Assembly (NCBI GenBank): GCA_014529385.2 | Contig: CM043957.1 | Span: 66,795,503 to 66,859,502, forward strand | Origin: Adiantum capillus-veneris | Lineage: Eukaryota; Streptophyta; Polypodiopsida; Polypodiales; Pteridaceae | Length of the DNA: 64,000 nt | Reading direction: 5' to 3' | In this document: piece by piece, positions 1-10,557 of the stretch | How positions within the stretch are numbered: position 1 is the first letter of the stretch | Layout of the letters: the number at the start of each line of letters is the position of its first letter | The notes under the pieces: generated by a model | Told to the model about the DNA's origin: nothing | What the model saw: the letters and a program-made list of their open reading frames with translations, nothing else | Databases searched by the model: none | Made by a program: the position numbers and the translations under genes

Positions 1-2158
1 TTTGTTGGGTCTCCATGACCAAACAATTGCATCTACCGTTTTCCACACTTGTGGGTCCTTGTAGTTGATAGCCCAAAAACCCTTTCAACAATTAGTGTAA
101 GCTTGAGCATCTGTCATCCCACTCTTTCTTGCACAAGGTGCCCAATATTGAATCAAATTTTTTTTGTAGTTTGGTGATGTAGGCTCGTTATCAATGTCTG
201 ATAAAGCCATTGCAAGCCAAACTGGATAGATTTCCATGTCACTTAGAACTAGCGTAACAAAGTCACCTTGGTGCACAATAGACATAGGGTCAAACTCTTC
301 CCTCGGTCCGCCTCGTTGAGGACCACAAAAATGATCATTCAACTCTTAAAGGCCTATGAATCATTTTGCTCCTTGTTGTAAGCTCATTGTAGTGTATTGT
401 AGGTGACAAGAGTCCTAAGTTGCTGGCCAATTGTTTTCATACAAGCCTCCCTCTGATATGGTTGTTTTTCCAAGACCGTTAATCACCTTACTCCAGTAAC
501 TATCACGGGTCTATAATAACGTGGCACATTTGAACCATTCCCTAGATTTTGCCAAAACTTAATATAATTCTTCAACCCTAAAATCACTTCTTCATGAGCC
601 TTGACATATTCTGGCATCGGAACCAAAGGTGGATCTCCATGTGGAAACATCGGATTGCCTTCTATATTTGTTTTCCAAAGGCAAATACTTCCACTCCAAC
701 TTGATACACCTACATGTGCCTTATACTGCATCATTGGTGTCTCATCTTGCTTAAAAAACCTAGATTGAAGTGGTTTGGAATGGCCAACAAGTATGTCTTG
801 TCCATCACAAAGATAACCATCACAATATTGCTTGAAATTGGGGAACTTTTCAAGAAAAAATGGGGTTGGAGATGAAGAGGAGCTATTTTGTAATGTATCC
901 ATCAAGTATGGCAAAGTATATGTTTGTGTAACTCTCAATTTCTTAGAAAACTTACTAAATATGATGGCATCTATTTCCTCATGTGTATGCCCAACCATCA
1001 AAAATCCTAGATGGATGGTTTTGAAAACACCCCTTGCAAATAGGCAAATAGGTTTCGATTTTTATTTTCCCTTGCACAATTATCCAATTGTAGTAAAAAG
1101 TTCTCTGGCAACTTGAAAAATGTTGACCCCAATTCCTCTTATGTAGCGCCTGATGGTTTCACGATGGGATCTTTTCCATCACTCAAGTTGTGGTGGTCTA
1201 AAGCATCCCTTGAGTTCAAAGCATGTAATCGATAGATACTACTCCTTGCCACTTGGTAGTCCATTTGTTGCTAGATCACCAAGAGGATGCTTATCTATCC
1301 TCTCTAAGTTATGTAAAGAATTAGCAATTGAGCCAATTGTAAGATTTGGATCAGCTTGCCACAAACCATTCAAAACAAAGTCACCATAATGACCTTCTCC
1401 ATGGCCATGAGTGATCATACCTATCAAAGCCACCTGCAAATTGTAGCTTGAATCCGGTGTACACCCTTAGGAACAATGCATAATCTAGGAACGGCAATCT
1501 TCTTTTGATCCATCTTATCATGGATTATACAAACATACTTTTGTGGTTGAGTTTTTTAATATGTACACCATGCATAATATAAGATCCTACAACTCTTCTA
1601 TTGCCACCATGTGAACTTCTCTTTCTCTCAAGAGAAGAGCTCTCTCTTCAAGAGAAGGTTTAACTTCTAGCATTGCCTTGATTGAACTATAGACATTGCA
1701 CTTAGAGAACTCACTTGTCTTTGTTAAAGTGACATGTGGATACTCTTTGATTCAAATTCTACCAAAAGAAGATTGAGATAACTTCTTCTCATAGCCCATT
1801 TGGTCCAGAGTTGTGTTGATTTCACTTAAAATGTCAACTTGTTTATACATTGATAGAATCACTAATTGAGTATCTCTTGAGCCATAGTATGTTGAAGTCC
1901 TTTTCTCAATGTACATGTGCTACAATGCACATATTGGCACACACCATTTTCAAAATTTTCCTTGTAGCGATAAAATGATGTCTTTGGTATTCCATGTAGC
2001 TCATGCCATGCTCTCCAACAAACAATAGAGCCATTTATCTTGAATTGGTATTGCATCTTCTCATCTTTTTGATAGAATATAGATAGAACATTATATACAT
2101 AATTGGTGCGTGCTTTTTGAGACTCTCCCCAAAATTCTTGTCGTAATTTTCTCACCAA
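1..2158 (-). pseudogene. Remnant of a transposase-like gene with VGHTHEEID motif
   Basis: Four minus-strand blocks (2158-1862, 1439-1239, 1001-483, 342-85) read as successive parts of one protein broken by stops and frameshifts. The first holds FWGESQKARTNYVYNVLS and a Cys-rich tail; the third opens with MMVGHTHEEIDAIIFSKFSK (positions 1001-942), preceded in the same frame by a short LGF stretch; the last contains DFVTLVLSDMEIYPVW. From memory the VGHTHE(E/D)ID signature and the FWG.SQKxRxxYVYN block occur together in a large, poorly described family of transposase-like proteins (named DUF7869 in recent Pfam releases) found in algae, early land plants and invertebrates. Function is inferred only. 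The gene is clearly dead and its C-terminus runs off the left edge. It abuts the LTR that begins near 2172, so it may have been cut by that insertion. Confidence 0.5.
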
Positions 2159-2171
2159 ATCACGATCTGCA

Positions 2172-2592
2172 AACTGACAGTGGATCAGTCACACATCAGT
2201 AATTACCATGGAAATTACTACAGTAACTTCTAGAAGGCTATAAATAGGACCCATTACATTATAATTGGGCTTCTTACTTCTTAGTTCTCTTGGATTTAGC
2301 TTTTAAGTATTTTCCGAGCTACAATCTCTTTGCTTGTAACTTCACCTTGTAATCATCGCTGCTGTAATCTTTTGAGCTTCAAACCGTTATACCTTGTACC
2401 AATTGTCCTTGAACTATGAATCTGAAACTGCAAACACTTTTCCAGTTGTCTAGTATGTCTCTCATTTCAATATACTATTTCAGTCCAGTCTTTGCTCTCC
2501 ATTCCACTTTCATTGACTGAACTGACGACTTACTAGTAGCTCTAAATTCTAACACTGGAATCATCTATCTGAAGAGATCAGCTCCAATTCCA
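2172..2592 (+). repeat. Probable 5' LTR of the Tat-like gypsy element
   Basis: This stretch ends in CA directly before a primer-site-like sequence at 2593 and carries a plant TATA box, TATAAATA at 2239-2246. It is followed by a gag reading frame at 2673. The left edge is a guess: a TG occurs near 2175 and the older minus-strand gene remnant ends at 2158. I did not find a matching 3' copy in the window; the LTR at 8439 is different in sequence. Confidence 0.5.
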
Positions 2593-2610
2593 TTTTGGCG
2601 ATCACGGTGG
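2593..2610 (+). other. Primer-binding-site-like sequence (Tat/Athila type)
   Basis: TTTTGGCGATCACGGTGG follows the presumed LTR end. Plant Tat/Athila gypsy elements typically carry TTGGCGCC-type primer sites here rather than the initiator-Met type, and this sequence is a diverged match. The downstream gag frame supports the assignment. Confidence 0.45.
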
Positions 2611-2672
2611 TTAGAGTTGTTTTCTCATTGACCAGAAAACTCTTCTTCTAGTTAGAATTTTTAGATGTAGTG

Positions 2673-4286
2673 ATGGCGCCCAAAACCAGCCGTGGTTATA
2701 AACCATCACACCGCGTTGACCCTGTTCTTTAGAAATCAGAAAGAGACTCTGATCCTAAGAAGGACCCGGTGACTGAGACTGAGGCTCAGGAGGAGCACAG
2801 TCATGATGATGAGGCTAAGGACTCTCAGCACTCCAATCAGTCTAGAAGGAGAAGGGATGAGCGGGAAGAACACAAGGTGAAGCTAAAGGACCACACATAG
2901 GGATGTTGGGGCCAAAGGGGGCAAGGATAGTCATCACAATTCCATTAGAAAATCCAGAGAAGCGACAAAAACTGAGACTGAAGAAGAAATTGATTGGGAT
3001 GCTGATGTAGACCATTACAAGAAGTCCTCAAGACGGAGTCAGGTTCTGAAGGTCAAAAGAGGCAGAGATGATGATGATCGGCATGATTATACCTCTTCAT
3101 TGAAAATTTATTTCCCAGTATTCCAAGGTGGGAAGAAAGATGATCCAGATGTTTATATCTAAGCTTTTGAACAGTATGCTGAGTTGAAAAATATTAATGA
3201 AGATGACTAGGGTGAATACTTTCCTTAGACACTAGGATGCAGCAAGGAAATGGTACTACCATTACCTAGCTTGCCAACTCAGATCATACAACAAATTGCT
3301 CAAGGCTTTCAGATTGGAATATTCAAACAATAGAGGTGATGAGGACATCCTTTGTGAGTTGGATAAGATAAAACAAGGAAAATTATCAAACAGAAGTTAT
3401 GTGGAGAAAATCAAGGAGCTAACCAGCAGCTGCAGGAGCCGCCATCAGAAAAGAGGTTGCGAGCATGGTTTTCAAATGGGTTCCACAGTAAGAATCTTAG
3501 GGAACATAAGGTGCCCGCACAAACAAAGAAATTCAATGATTTGATGCAGCGAGCCCTAACGCTTGAACAACAAGCAAAGAAGGAGAGGAGTCACAAGAAG
3601 AGGAGGTCCAATAGTAGCAGTTCTTCCACTGAGAATTTTGATTCCAGTAAGACCTCCAGTAGCTCTGAAAGCAGCTCAAATGAAAAGAGCAAAGACAAGG
3701 CCAAGAAGGGGTCTTAGTCTAGAAAGATTGATGAGATGGCCCGACAGATCGCTGAAATTAGCCAGACCAGACAACCAGTTAGAAGAATGGAAACATGGTG
3801 TTCAAAATATGAATCTAAAGATCATGTTTCCAATGAATGTCCACAGTGTACCTATTGCAAAGCATATGGTCATTTCTGGAATAATTGTGGCATTCGCATT
3901 CATCACTTCAAGAAGGGAAAAGATTTGTCTATAGTGGCATTTACCAATGCTGAACCAGTGAGAGTGGAGACAACCAGTGTATCCCAAGAGGAGAAATTAG
4001 GTTCCAGTGGTACTGGTACTAGGTGCGGCAAGTACCAGGTAGTGATTTCCATAACCGAAGTCTGAATTGCTATACTTGTGGCAAGTATGGTCATTTTGCG
4101 GCTCAGTGTCCAGAAACACCTACTACTCCGACTACTGAGGAAAAGTCCCTAGAGCGAGTTCATGTACAAGCAGTTACACGCAGCAAAGGGGTGGTCATTG
4201 AGGAAATTCCAGATGCGCCTGCAAAATCGGTCAGTCCTGCAAGTAGAAAATGGGCTCAGCAGAGAGGTGTGGAAGTCAAAGGGTAA
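2673..4286 (+). pseudogene. gag: Ty3/gypsy gag, decayed
   Basis: A coding stretch begins with ATGGCGCCC at 2673. A charged N-terminal region is followed by the retrotransposon gag core (FPVFQGGKKDDPDVYI at about 3115-3160, then RAWFSNGFHSKNLREHKVPA at 3460-3519), a Ser-rich and Lys-rich linker and two CCHC zinc knuckles: CTYCKAYGHFWNNC (3847-3888) and CYTCGKYGHFAAQC (4068-4109). Gag packages element RNA in cytoplasmic particles. The frame is broken by stops at 2730, 2898, 3160, 3208, 3226 and 3718, plus frameshifts near 3300 and 3450. Most of the stops are TAG where Gln would fit. The two-knuckle arrangement and the following DGGA protease match the non-chromodomain gypsy branch better than the chromovirus found further right. 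Confidence 0.75.
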
Positions 4287-4299
4287 AGAAAAGGGGTAG

Positions 4300-5680
4300 T
4301 TGATGAATGGCAGAAGCAGAGAGAAATGGTGGCTAGGATCACAAAAGATTTAGCCAAGAAGATGCTAGAGAAGCCAAAAAGTTCTGATGCTTTGGTCATT
4401 TAGAAGATACCAGCCCAGTCTTCTGAGAAAGCACAACCAATTCAGCTAGGGTGGTTTGGGATTCTTGAGACTATGTTGATTGCGGTTCAGGGACTGATGG
4501 AGGAATTAGGGAATGCTAAATTAGATATAGCTGCAACAAAAAACACGGAAAGAGGCACCGAAGGCACCAGAACAGAGGAATGGCACTGTGTAGATAGTCT
4601 TGATTCTTCAAGTTTCGATAATAACTTTGATCAAGAGGGAGAATAAATTCATGTCAAGATTTGTGATAGAATTCAAAAACTCACAATTTAACTAGATGAC
4701 ATTAGAAGAACTTTTCCTGAAGCAGCAAAATTCATCAGATAGTGAAGGAAGGCTTAAGCGAAAGCCAGAGCAGTTGACTTGGCTGCTGTCAGAGATGATG
4801 AACTGTCGGTGATCCAAGTAGACTACAAGGTTAGGAAACAGTGGGAGCCACTATCTGGTGTCATACTAGATGGAGGAGCAAGAGTAAATATCCTGGGGAC
4901 ACACCTTCAGCAAAGAATGGGTATTACAAACCTGAAACCAACACCTTTCAAGTTCAAATGGTGGATCATCAAGTTGTGTAGGCAACTGGGATGATAGAGA
5001 GTATGCAGATAAGGGTGGACAAAGAAAAGTTCAAGACCAGTTCCATAGTACTAGATGTGCAAGGCGCATATAGGATCCTATTGGGGCACCCATGGTTGCG
5101 AACAACACAAGTTATTCATGACTATGTCAATCAGACTCTGACAATACAAGGTGCCAATAGCAGAATTTAGATTCAGACGAACAATACTAGGAGTTGGAGA
5201 AAGGAGTCGCAACCAAAAGAGATTTGCCAAAAGTATAAGGTGAAGAAAATTAGGAGGATGTTGGCCGTAATGAATATTTTTCCATTAGCCGGAATAGATC
5301 TCAATGCACTATTATTGGACAAAGATCACTATCTGGTGCCATACTGGATGGAGGAGCAAGAGTAAATATCCTGGGGGCACACCTTCAACAAAGAATGGGT
5401 ATTACTTACCTAAAACCAACACCTTTCAAAGTTCAAATGGCGGATCATCAAGTTGTGCAGGCAACTGGGATGTGCAAGGCGCATATGGGATGATAGAGAG
5501 TATGCAGATAAGGGTGGACAAAGAAATTTTCAAGACCAGTTTCGTAGTACTAGATGTGCAAGGCGCATATGGGATGCTACTGGGGCACCCATGGTTACGA
5601 ACATCACAGGTTATTCACAACTATGTCAATCAGACTCTGACAATACAAGGTGCCAGTAGCTAAATTTAGATTCAGATGAA
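4300..5680 (+). pseudogene. Ty3/gypsy protease region, duplicated
   Basis: After gag comes a linker (KPKSSDALVI, then a TAG stop) and an aspartic-protease-like segment. The motif VILDGGARVNILGTHLQQRM (near 4858-4917) resembles the gypsy protease active-site block, with DGGA in place of the usual D(S/T)GA; the flap-side sequence LLGHPWLR appears near 5580-5605. The segment occurs twice because of a tandem duplication (4851-5328 and 5329-5828). The second copy keeps the longer open frame (5304-5663). Stops and frameshifts mean that neither copy can be part of a working polyprotein. The protease would normally cut the Gag-Pol precursor inside the particle. Confidence 0.65.
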
Positions 5681-5828
5681 CAACACTAGGAGTTGGAGAA
5701 AGGAGCTACAACCAGAAGAGCTTTGCCAGAAGTATAAGATGAAGAAAATTGGGAGGATGTTGGCTGCAATGAATATTTTTCCATTAGCCGAAATAGATCT
5801 CAATGCAGTATTATTGGACAAAGATCAG
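4851..5828 (+). repeat. Tandem duplication of the protease segment (478 + 500 bp)
   Basis: Unit 1 (4851-5328) and unit 2 (5329-5828) both start with CTATCTGGTG and end with TTATTGGACAAAGATCA. They align over their full length with scattered substitutions. Unit 2 has an extra stretch of about 20 bp near 5471-5492, itself a copy of the GTGCAAGGCGCATATGGGAT segment found about 90 bp later in both units. Confidence 0.85.
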
Positions 5829-6064
5829 GCTAAAAGCAAAAGAAGCGGTTTCTAGATCAGTTCAGTGAACTGCACTCTAGGGAACAACTAGTTCAGTTAA
5901 CTGGAAGGCCGCAAAAACCAATTGATTTCAGTATGCCACTGAATTCTGAACAAGCACACTCTGAAGAAGTTACTGAAAATCAGCATAGCAGTTTAGAGCT
6001 CAGAGGACCATCTTGGGATTATGCTAAGCAGTCAACCAAACGAAAGGGTGGTGGACGTAACTCA

Positions 6065-6942
6065 TTGCTTCCAGATGATTAATAAATAGAGGAATGGAAT
6101 CTGGGTTCTAAGAAAAATCCTAGATTGATCAAAGTCAACAAACATTTGAATCCAATAATGAAAGAGAAGGCCAAACATATGTTCCAGAAGTACAAAGATG
6201 TGTTCGCATGGGAACATACTCATCTCAAGGGAGTAGATCCAAAAGTATGTCAACATCGAATACCATTGAAGCCAGATGCCAAACTAGTGCGGTTGCAAAG
6301 ATACAGAATGAATCCAAATTATGCTAAGAAGGTCAACAGCTAGATGAGTTAAGACAGAGGGCTATGTTGGAGCAGGAAATTGTTCAGCAAAGAAGGAAAC
6401 ACTGGCATGATGGACGTATGAAACTTAGGGAGTTTCAAAAAGGAGATTTGGTTCTCCTCTATCAATCTAAACTAGATCCTAAGAAACCAAACTTAAAGAT
6501 AGCTTGGGTTGTTCCATATGAAATCAATTGGGTGTTTTCCTATGGCACAGTAAACCTGAAAGATTTATCTGGGTTACTGCTGCAAGGTGTGTATAATGGG
6601 GCTAAAGTCAAGCTATATTATTCAGATGACAAAGAGACTTTGAAGGCTAATGATATTGGTATTCAAGGAACCGAAGGCCAGGAAAATTCAAAATCAGTTA
6701 TTTTAAGCCTTTTTCATGTACAACCAGTACCAGAGCCAGTCAAAGGGTCAGAACAGTCTCAACACGACAAAACCATGTCAGTAGCAGAATCAGTAAATTG
6801 TCAGAGCGAGTATCAATTTTTATGGAAAAAAGGGCCAGTCGGACTGTCTGTGATAATCATTTCAAAGAACATGGAGATTATTAGCCAATGCATGTATTCC
6901 ACATCATTGGCGGTGCACAGAACTCTAGGAATGGTAAAGTAG
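6065..6942 (+). pseudogene. Gypsy pol, internally deleted: RT N-terminus joined to integrase C-terminus
   Basis: 6125-6340 encodes the N-terminal approach to gypsy reverse transcriptase: KYKDVFAWEHTHLKGVDP, then HRIPLKPDAK and YRMNPNYAKKV. Immediately after, from about 6341, the sequence reads QLDELRQRAMLEQEIVQQRR and HWHDGRMKLREFQKGDLVLLY, which belongs after the integrase core (the GPY/F-type C-terminal module; a GPYEI-like variant, VPYEINWVF, follows). The polymerase YxDD core, RNase H, and the integrase zinc finger and DDE core are therefore missing: an internal deletion of roughly 2.5-3 kb compared with a normal pol (estimate from family knowledge). A one-base phase change at the joint puts the two parts in different frames. 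The 3' part stays open to 6942. Confidence 0.75.
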
Positions 6943-8430
6943 TGGAGCTTTTATGGCAGGAACACGTATAACAGTAAGGCGAGTAGGCATTTTTCCTCAT
7001 AAGTCTCCTGCACAATGTCTGCCTGCTATTACACATTCGCCATCACCAAGCTCCGAAGCTTCTTCACTGCAACATAAACTTCTTCATCTGAAGCATCGGT
7101 CGATTGCTCTACCTGGATACGGAAGTCTTCTTCTTCTTCTACAGAGTCATCATCTTCACCTTGTATGGGCAAAAGAAAAATGTCGGAGAAGATGCAAGAC
7201 ACTATAGACAAAACTTCGGCACTTATCACTTCTATCAGAGCAAGCAGAAGCATTGCTGCGATTGTGGGATTTGCATGTGGTTGTGCAAGCCACAAGAATC
7301 AAGTTTGATAGAGCTATCATTAGGCAGGTTCTTGATTCCTTCAATGGACCAGCCAGATAGGATCAGTGTTGAGTAGTTGGTAGTCCATACTGATAAGGGA
7401 AAAGGTCCCGCACTTGCTAGTCCAGTCGGTAAAGTTCCTATTCCTTTCAGCGAATTGGCTTTAGCTCTAACCAAAGAGGACACATTACAATAGCTACAGA
7501 GTCACCCTCTCACAGGACGATTAGTTCTGCACAAACCTGAGTTTACCACACTACCATATATGGCTTCTGTTATAGTTTACAAGCCAGTTGTCTCTAACCC
7601 AACAACAGTCATGGATGGTTGCTCAGTGCTTATCCAGTCATCCTGGAATACGATTGTCAATGCTTTGGGACAAATGATGGATACCTCAGCATCTACTGAT
7701 GAAGTGAACAAGTTAAAAATAGAACTGAGGAACAGTGAGCAGCAAGTCGAGAAGTTGAAACGGGATATAGGGGCACACTCCTTATGGCATAGTGTTCTTG
7801 AAAATTAGTCAGCCAGGACAATTCATACATTGGAAAGTAAGTTGTTAAAGCTTGAGTTTGAGATGAGGTAGTTAAATGAAGAAAAGGTAGAGGCTGAGAG
7901 AGCTGCTGACAGATTTGAGACTATGCTGAGGATGAAGAGAGTTGATTTCAACACATTGCTTACTAGCCACACTGCATGGAAAGCCTCTTTAACAGAGAGA
8001 TACATATACAATAATTTGGCTGATATTCTGAATCTAGAAGGCAATGCAATTTTCAATATGGATAATCTAAAGGTACTCATGGAAATAAAGCAGAGTGATT
8101 TGCAAGATAAGCTTTCTAAATATAACAGTGCTTTGGCAAGTCAAGCTATTCTGGACTACATTGATAAGCAGAATAACCTCGATGAGGATTTTGAGAAAGC
8201 GAAAGAGAAGGATGAATAGAGGGAGGACAAACCAGCAGATAAACAGGATGATGATAATGACTCTCCTACATCTTCGCCTTCAGGATCTGGTGCTAGTGGA
8301 TCGGCTACAAGGGGCAGTCAGCCCAACATGGACCAGCCAGACTAGTATAAGGATCAACAGGCAGTCGGGAGACCAAGCGGCTCGGGATTGGCAACCAGGA
8401 AACACTGAAGAATCCCCAGTACACTAGTCA
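6943..8430 (+). pseudogene. Sense-strand coiled-coil ORF downstream of pol
   Basis: Between the integrase C-terminus and the next LTR runs a further plus-strand frame. It opens at 7560 (MASVIVYKPVVSNPTTVMDG) and continues past TAG stops at about 7806, 7869 and 8217 to about 8400. The middle is a heptad-like coiled coil (EVNKLKIELRNSEQQVEKLK, then LESKLLKLEFEMR and EEKVEAERAADRFETMLRMK). The tail is acidic and then rich in Ser, Pro and Gly (DDDNDSPTSSPSGSGASGSA). No domain is recognised. Extra ORFs between integrase and the 3' LTR are known in Tat/Ogre-type and Athila-type gypsy elements; this may be such an accessory or envelope-position ORF, but no signal peptide or membrane segment is visible. 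At 6943-7559 only short broken frames are seen. Confidence 0.5.
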
Positions 8431-8438
8431 CAGCACAG

Positions 8439-9370
8439 TGTTAGCAGCAAGCTAACGCGGACACCATTTTTGCACCATTTTTCGGAGTTCTCCTTGTAAA
8501 ACATTTATTATTTTGATAAATCGGGAATATTGTAACTCCTATTTTCTTGGATAAACCTTGTAATTAATGAGCCGGTGCTACAAGCTTCTAGCTTGTATCA
8601 GCCAGTCATTTCCCAGCTTTGGTAGAACTCCAGATTATTAGTTTTGACCACCCAAAAACCTTGGCTAAGGTATAAAAGCCAATTTTTGTAAGTATTTTAT
8701 AAGTTTTTGGATAAGAAGTACACAGCGTGAGCTAACGACTCTCACTTCTCTCCTTCTCGTGCTTCCTACTCCCTCTCCGGTTGTCACATTGCGAATGTGT
8801 TTGTTGCATTGCAACCGCAGGTAAGAGCTCTACGCATTGACGTAGGCCATTCACCGTATTTCGTAGCTTTTGGCGTCGTCGACCTGCGGCCTAATTTCAT
8901 CATAGCTAGGAATTTACATTTTCAAATCAAAAACTAAGCATAGGCGGGGTATTGGGGCATCATTGCTAAGCATTTAAATGCATTCTGGGTCGAAAACGAC
9001 TAAGTCAAAAATCCACTGTTGTTAATAATCGCAATTTTGGAACTTGACCTAAAGTGGGGTTTGAGGCCATAGGCATGTGTGCTTAGGTCTTATAAACTTG
9101 TCCTAGAAGTTTCATTACGTTTGGATGTCATTTAATGCTGTAACGGATGTGATTTGCTTGCCGATGAGCGATTGGCTTTTGGTGATTTCAGTCACTTGAG
9201 TGTAGCTTGAGTTAGATGCGAGTTGTTAGTTGTTTTCCAAGATATTGACAACCTCTTGTAGCCTTTATGCACTAGTCGAGTCAGCTTCGTCCCATGGTTT
9301 GACAAATTAAGTGTGGCTCTCGCTAATACTGCAATAAGATAGGATGGTGAGGTTAGACATGTGTCCCACA
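8439..9370 (+). repeat. LTR of a second Tat-like gypsy element
   Basis: This stretch begins TGTTAGC (with the small palindrome GTTAGCAGCAAGCTAAC) and ends CCACA immediately before a TTTGGCACCACCGGGG primer site. A TATA box, TATAAAAG, lies at 8671-8678. Because a primer site follows on its right, it is best read as a 5' LTR (932 bp) of an element running to the right, whose internal region is lost after about 10.56 kb. No partner copy was found. It could instead be the 3' LTR of the element at 2.2-8.4 kb if that element's 5' LTR had been replaced; the sequence does not decide this. Confidence 0.55.
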
Positions 9371-9388
9371 TTTGGCACCACCGGGGAT
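9371..9388 (+). other. Primer-binding site, Tat/Athila type
   Basis: TTTGGCACCACCGGGGAT directly follows the LTR end CCACA. It resembles the TTTGGCGCCGTTGCCGGGGA primer site common in plant Tat and Athila elements. It sets the direction (rightward) and the LTR boundary. Confidence 0.6.
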
Positions 9389-10557
9389 CGAAGTGACCTA
9401 AACTAGGAAAAAACATCAGCGTCTTGTGTAATTGTCTTTAAGTTCCTCTAGTTTCGCCTAGAGTTCAAAACTTTATTTTAGGAACCGCATAGCTTAAGAT
9501 TTTCGTCTTTTGCGGTGTAGAGGTAGCTTGGAAGTAATCGTACTTGCTGAGTACCTTTAGGACTGTAGGATCGTAGATTTAGATTAGGATTTGGAGAATG
9601 ATTGGTAGACAAGACAAGTCTTAAGATCAATACTCTGAAAAACATAAAAAACACAAGAAAATGAGTGTTTGTGGACACTTTCCACAACCCCATTGCATGA
9701 GAATCTAGGAGTAGGGTAAGTAGGATCCGAGGTGGACATCAAAACATTGCTCTCTGAAAGGATTAAGTGTGAGTTGTTATTGGAACTTGTAGAATTTCAA
9801 GTCTATGGCTAGAAATAGTTTGAAAAGACTTAAATCCACTCAATCCGACTGGAGAGTAATCTTAAGAGTTGTCCGAACCAGTGGATAAGCTCAAAGACAC
9901 TTTGAGGTAAAAATTTCAAGAGTTGGCCAAAACTCAGATTATTTACTTTTTCTTGATATTCTAGGCCAAATTAAGTTTTGACTTGATTCATAGGCTTAAA
10001 ACACATCATAAAAAGACTGTCTTCGAGAAAATTGCAAAAAAGTGCTCATTTTAGGCCTAAGTTAATAATCGTGATTATTAACTTTCTGCTCTAAATTGGC
10101 CAAGGTCCATACCATTGACTCATTGCATGTGTACAAACAAATTTTGTAAAGGCCCAAAAGATTTGGATCACTAAATTGGCAAAAAATTGGGTAAAAACTA
10201 AAGTTTGTACTGACTTTTTGAATCTTGAGTATAAATTTGGAAAAAAAAATTATCCAAATTTGTTTCATAGGCTTATGTTGATGTGATAAACATGTGTATA
10301 TGCTCAGTTGACCAAAAATTTGTAAAAATTTGTCAGAAGTAAATAATCGCAATTATTTACATCTGCCCTATTTTTCAACTTTTTTGACCAAGTCTACATA
10401 CCACTAGCTTCGCCATGTTGTAATAATCCCACAAACCAAATTTGGTAAGATTTGGACCATTGGAGTGAAATTTGAGACTAAAATTACAAAGTTAGTATGC
10501 GGACAGATAATTGATGACCACTTGACCAAAAATTGTCCAAACTTGTTTAAACTTGCC
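9389..10557 (+). other. Non-coding leader of the truncated Tat-like element
   Basis: No supported reading frame. AT-rich sequence with repeated TTGGTCAAAAATT-like phrases and two near-perfect palindromes built on TAATAATCG: GTTAATAATCGTGATTATTAAC at 10061-10082 and a related one at 10339-10360. A half copy, GTTAATAATCGCAATTTTGG, lies earlier at about 9020, inside the LTR. Similar TTTGGTCAAAAACTC phrases occur next to the primer site at 44.4-45.0 kb, suggesting the same broad family. The leader stops abruptly where chromovirus RNase H coding starts. Confidence 0.4.
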
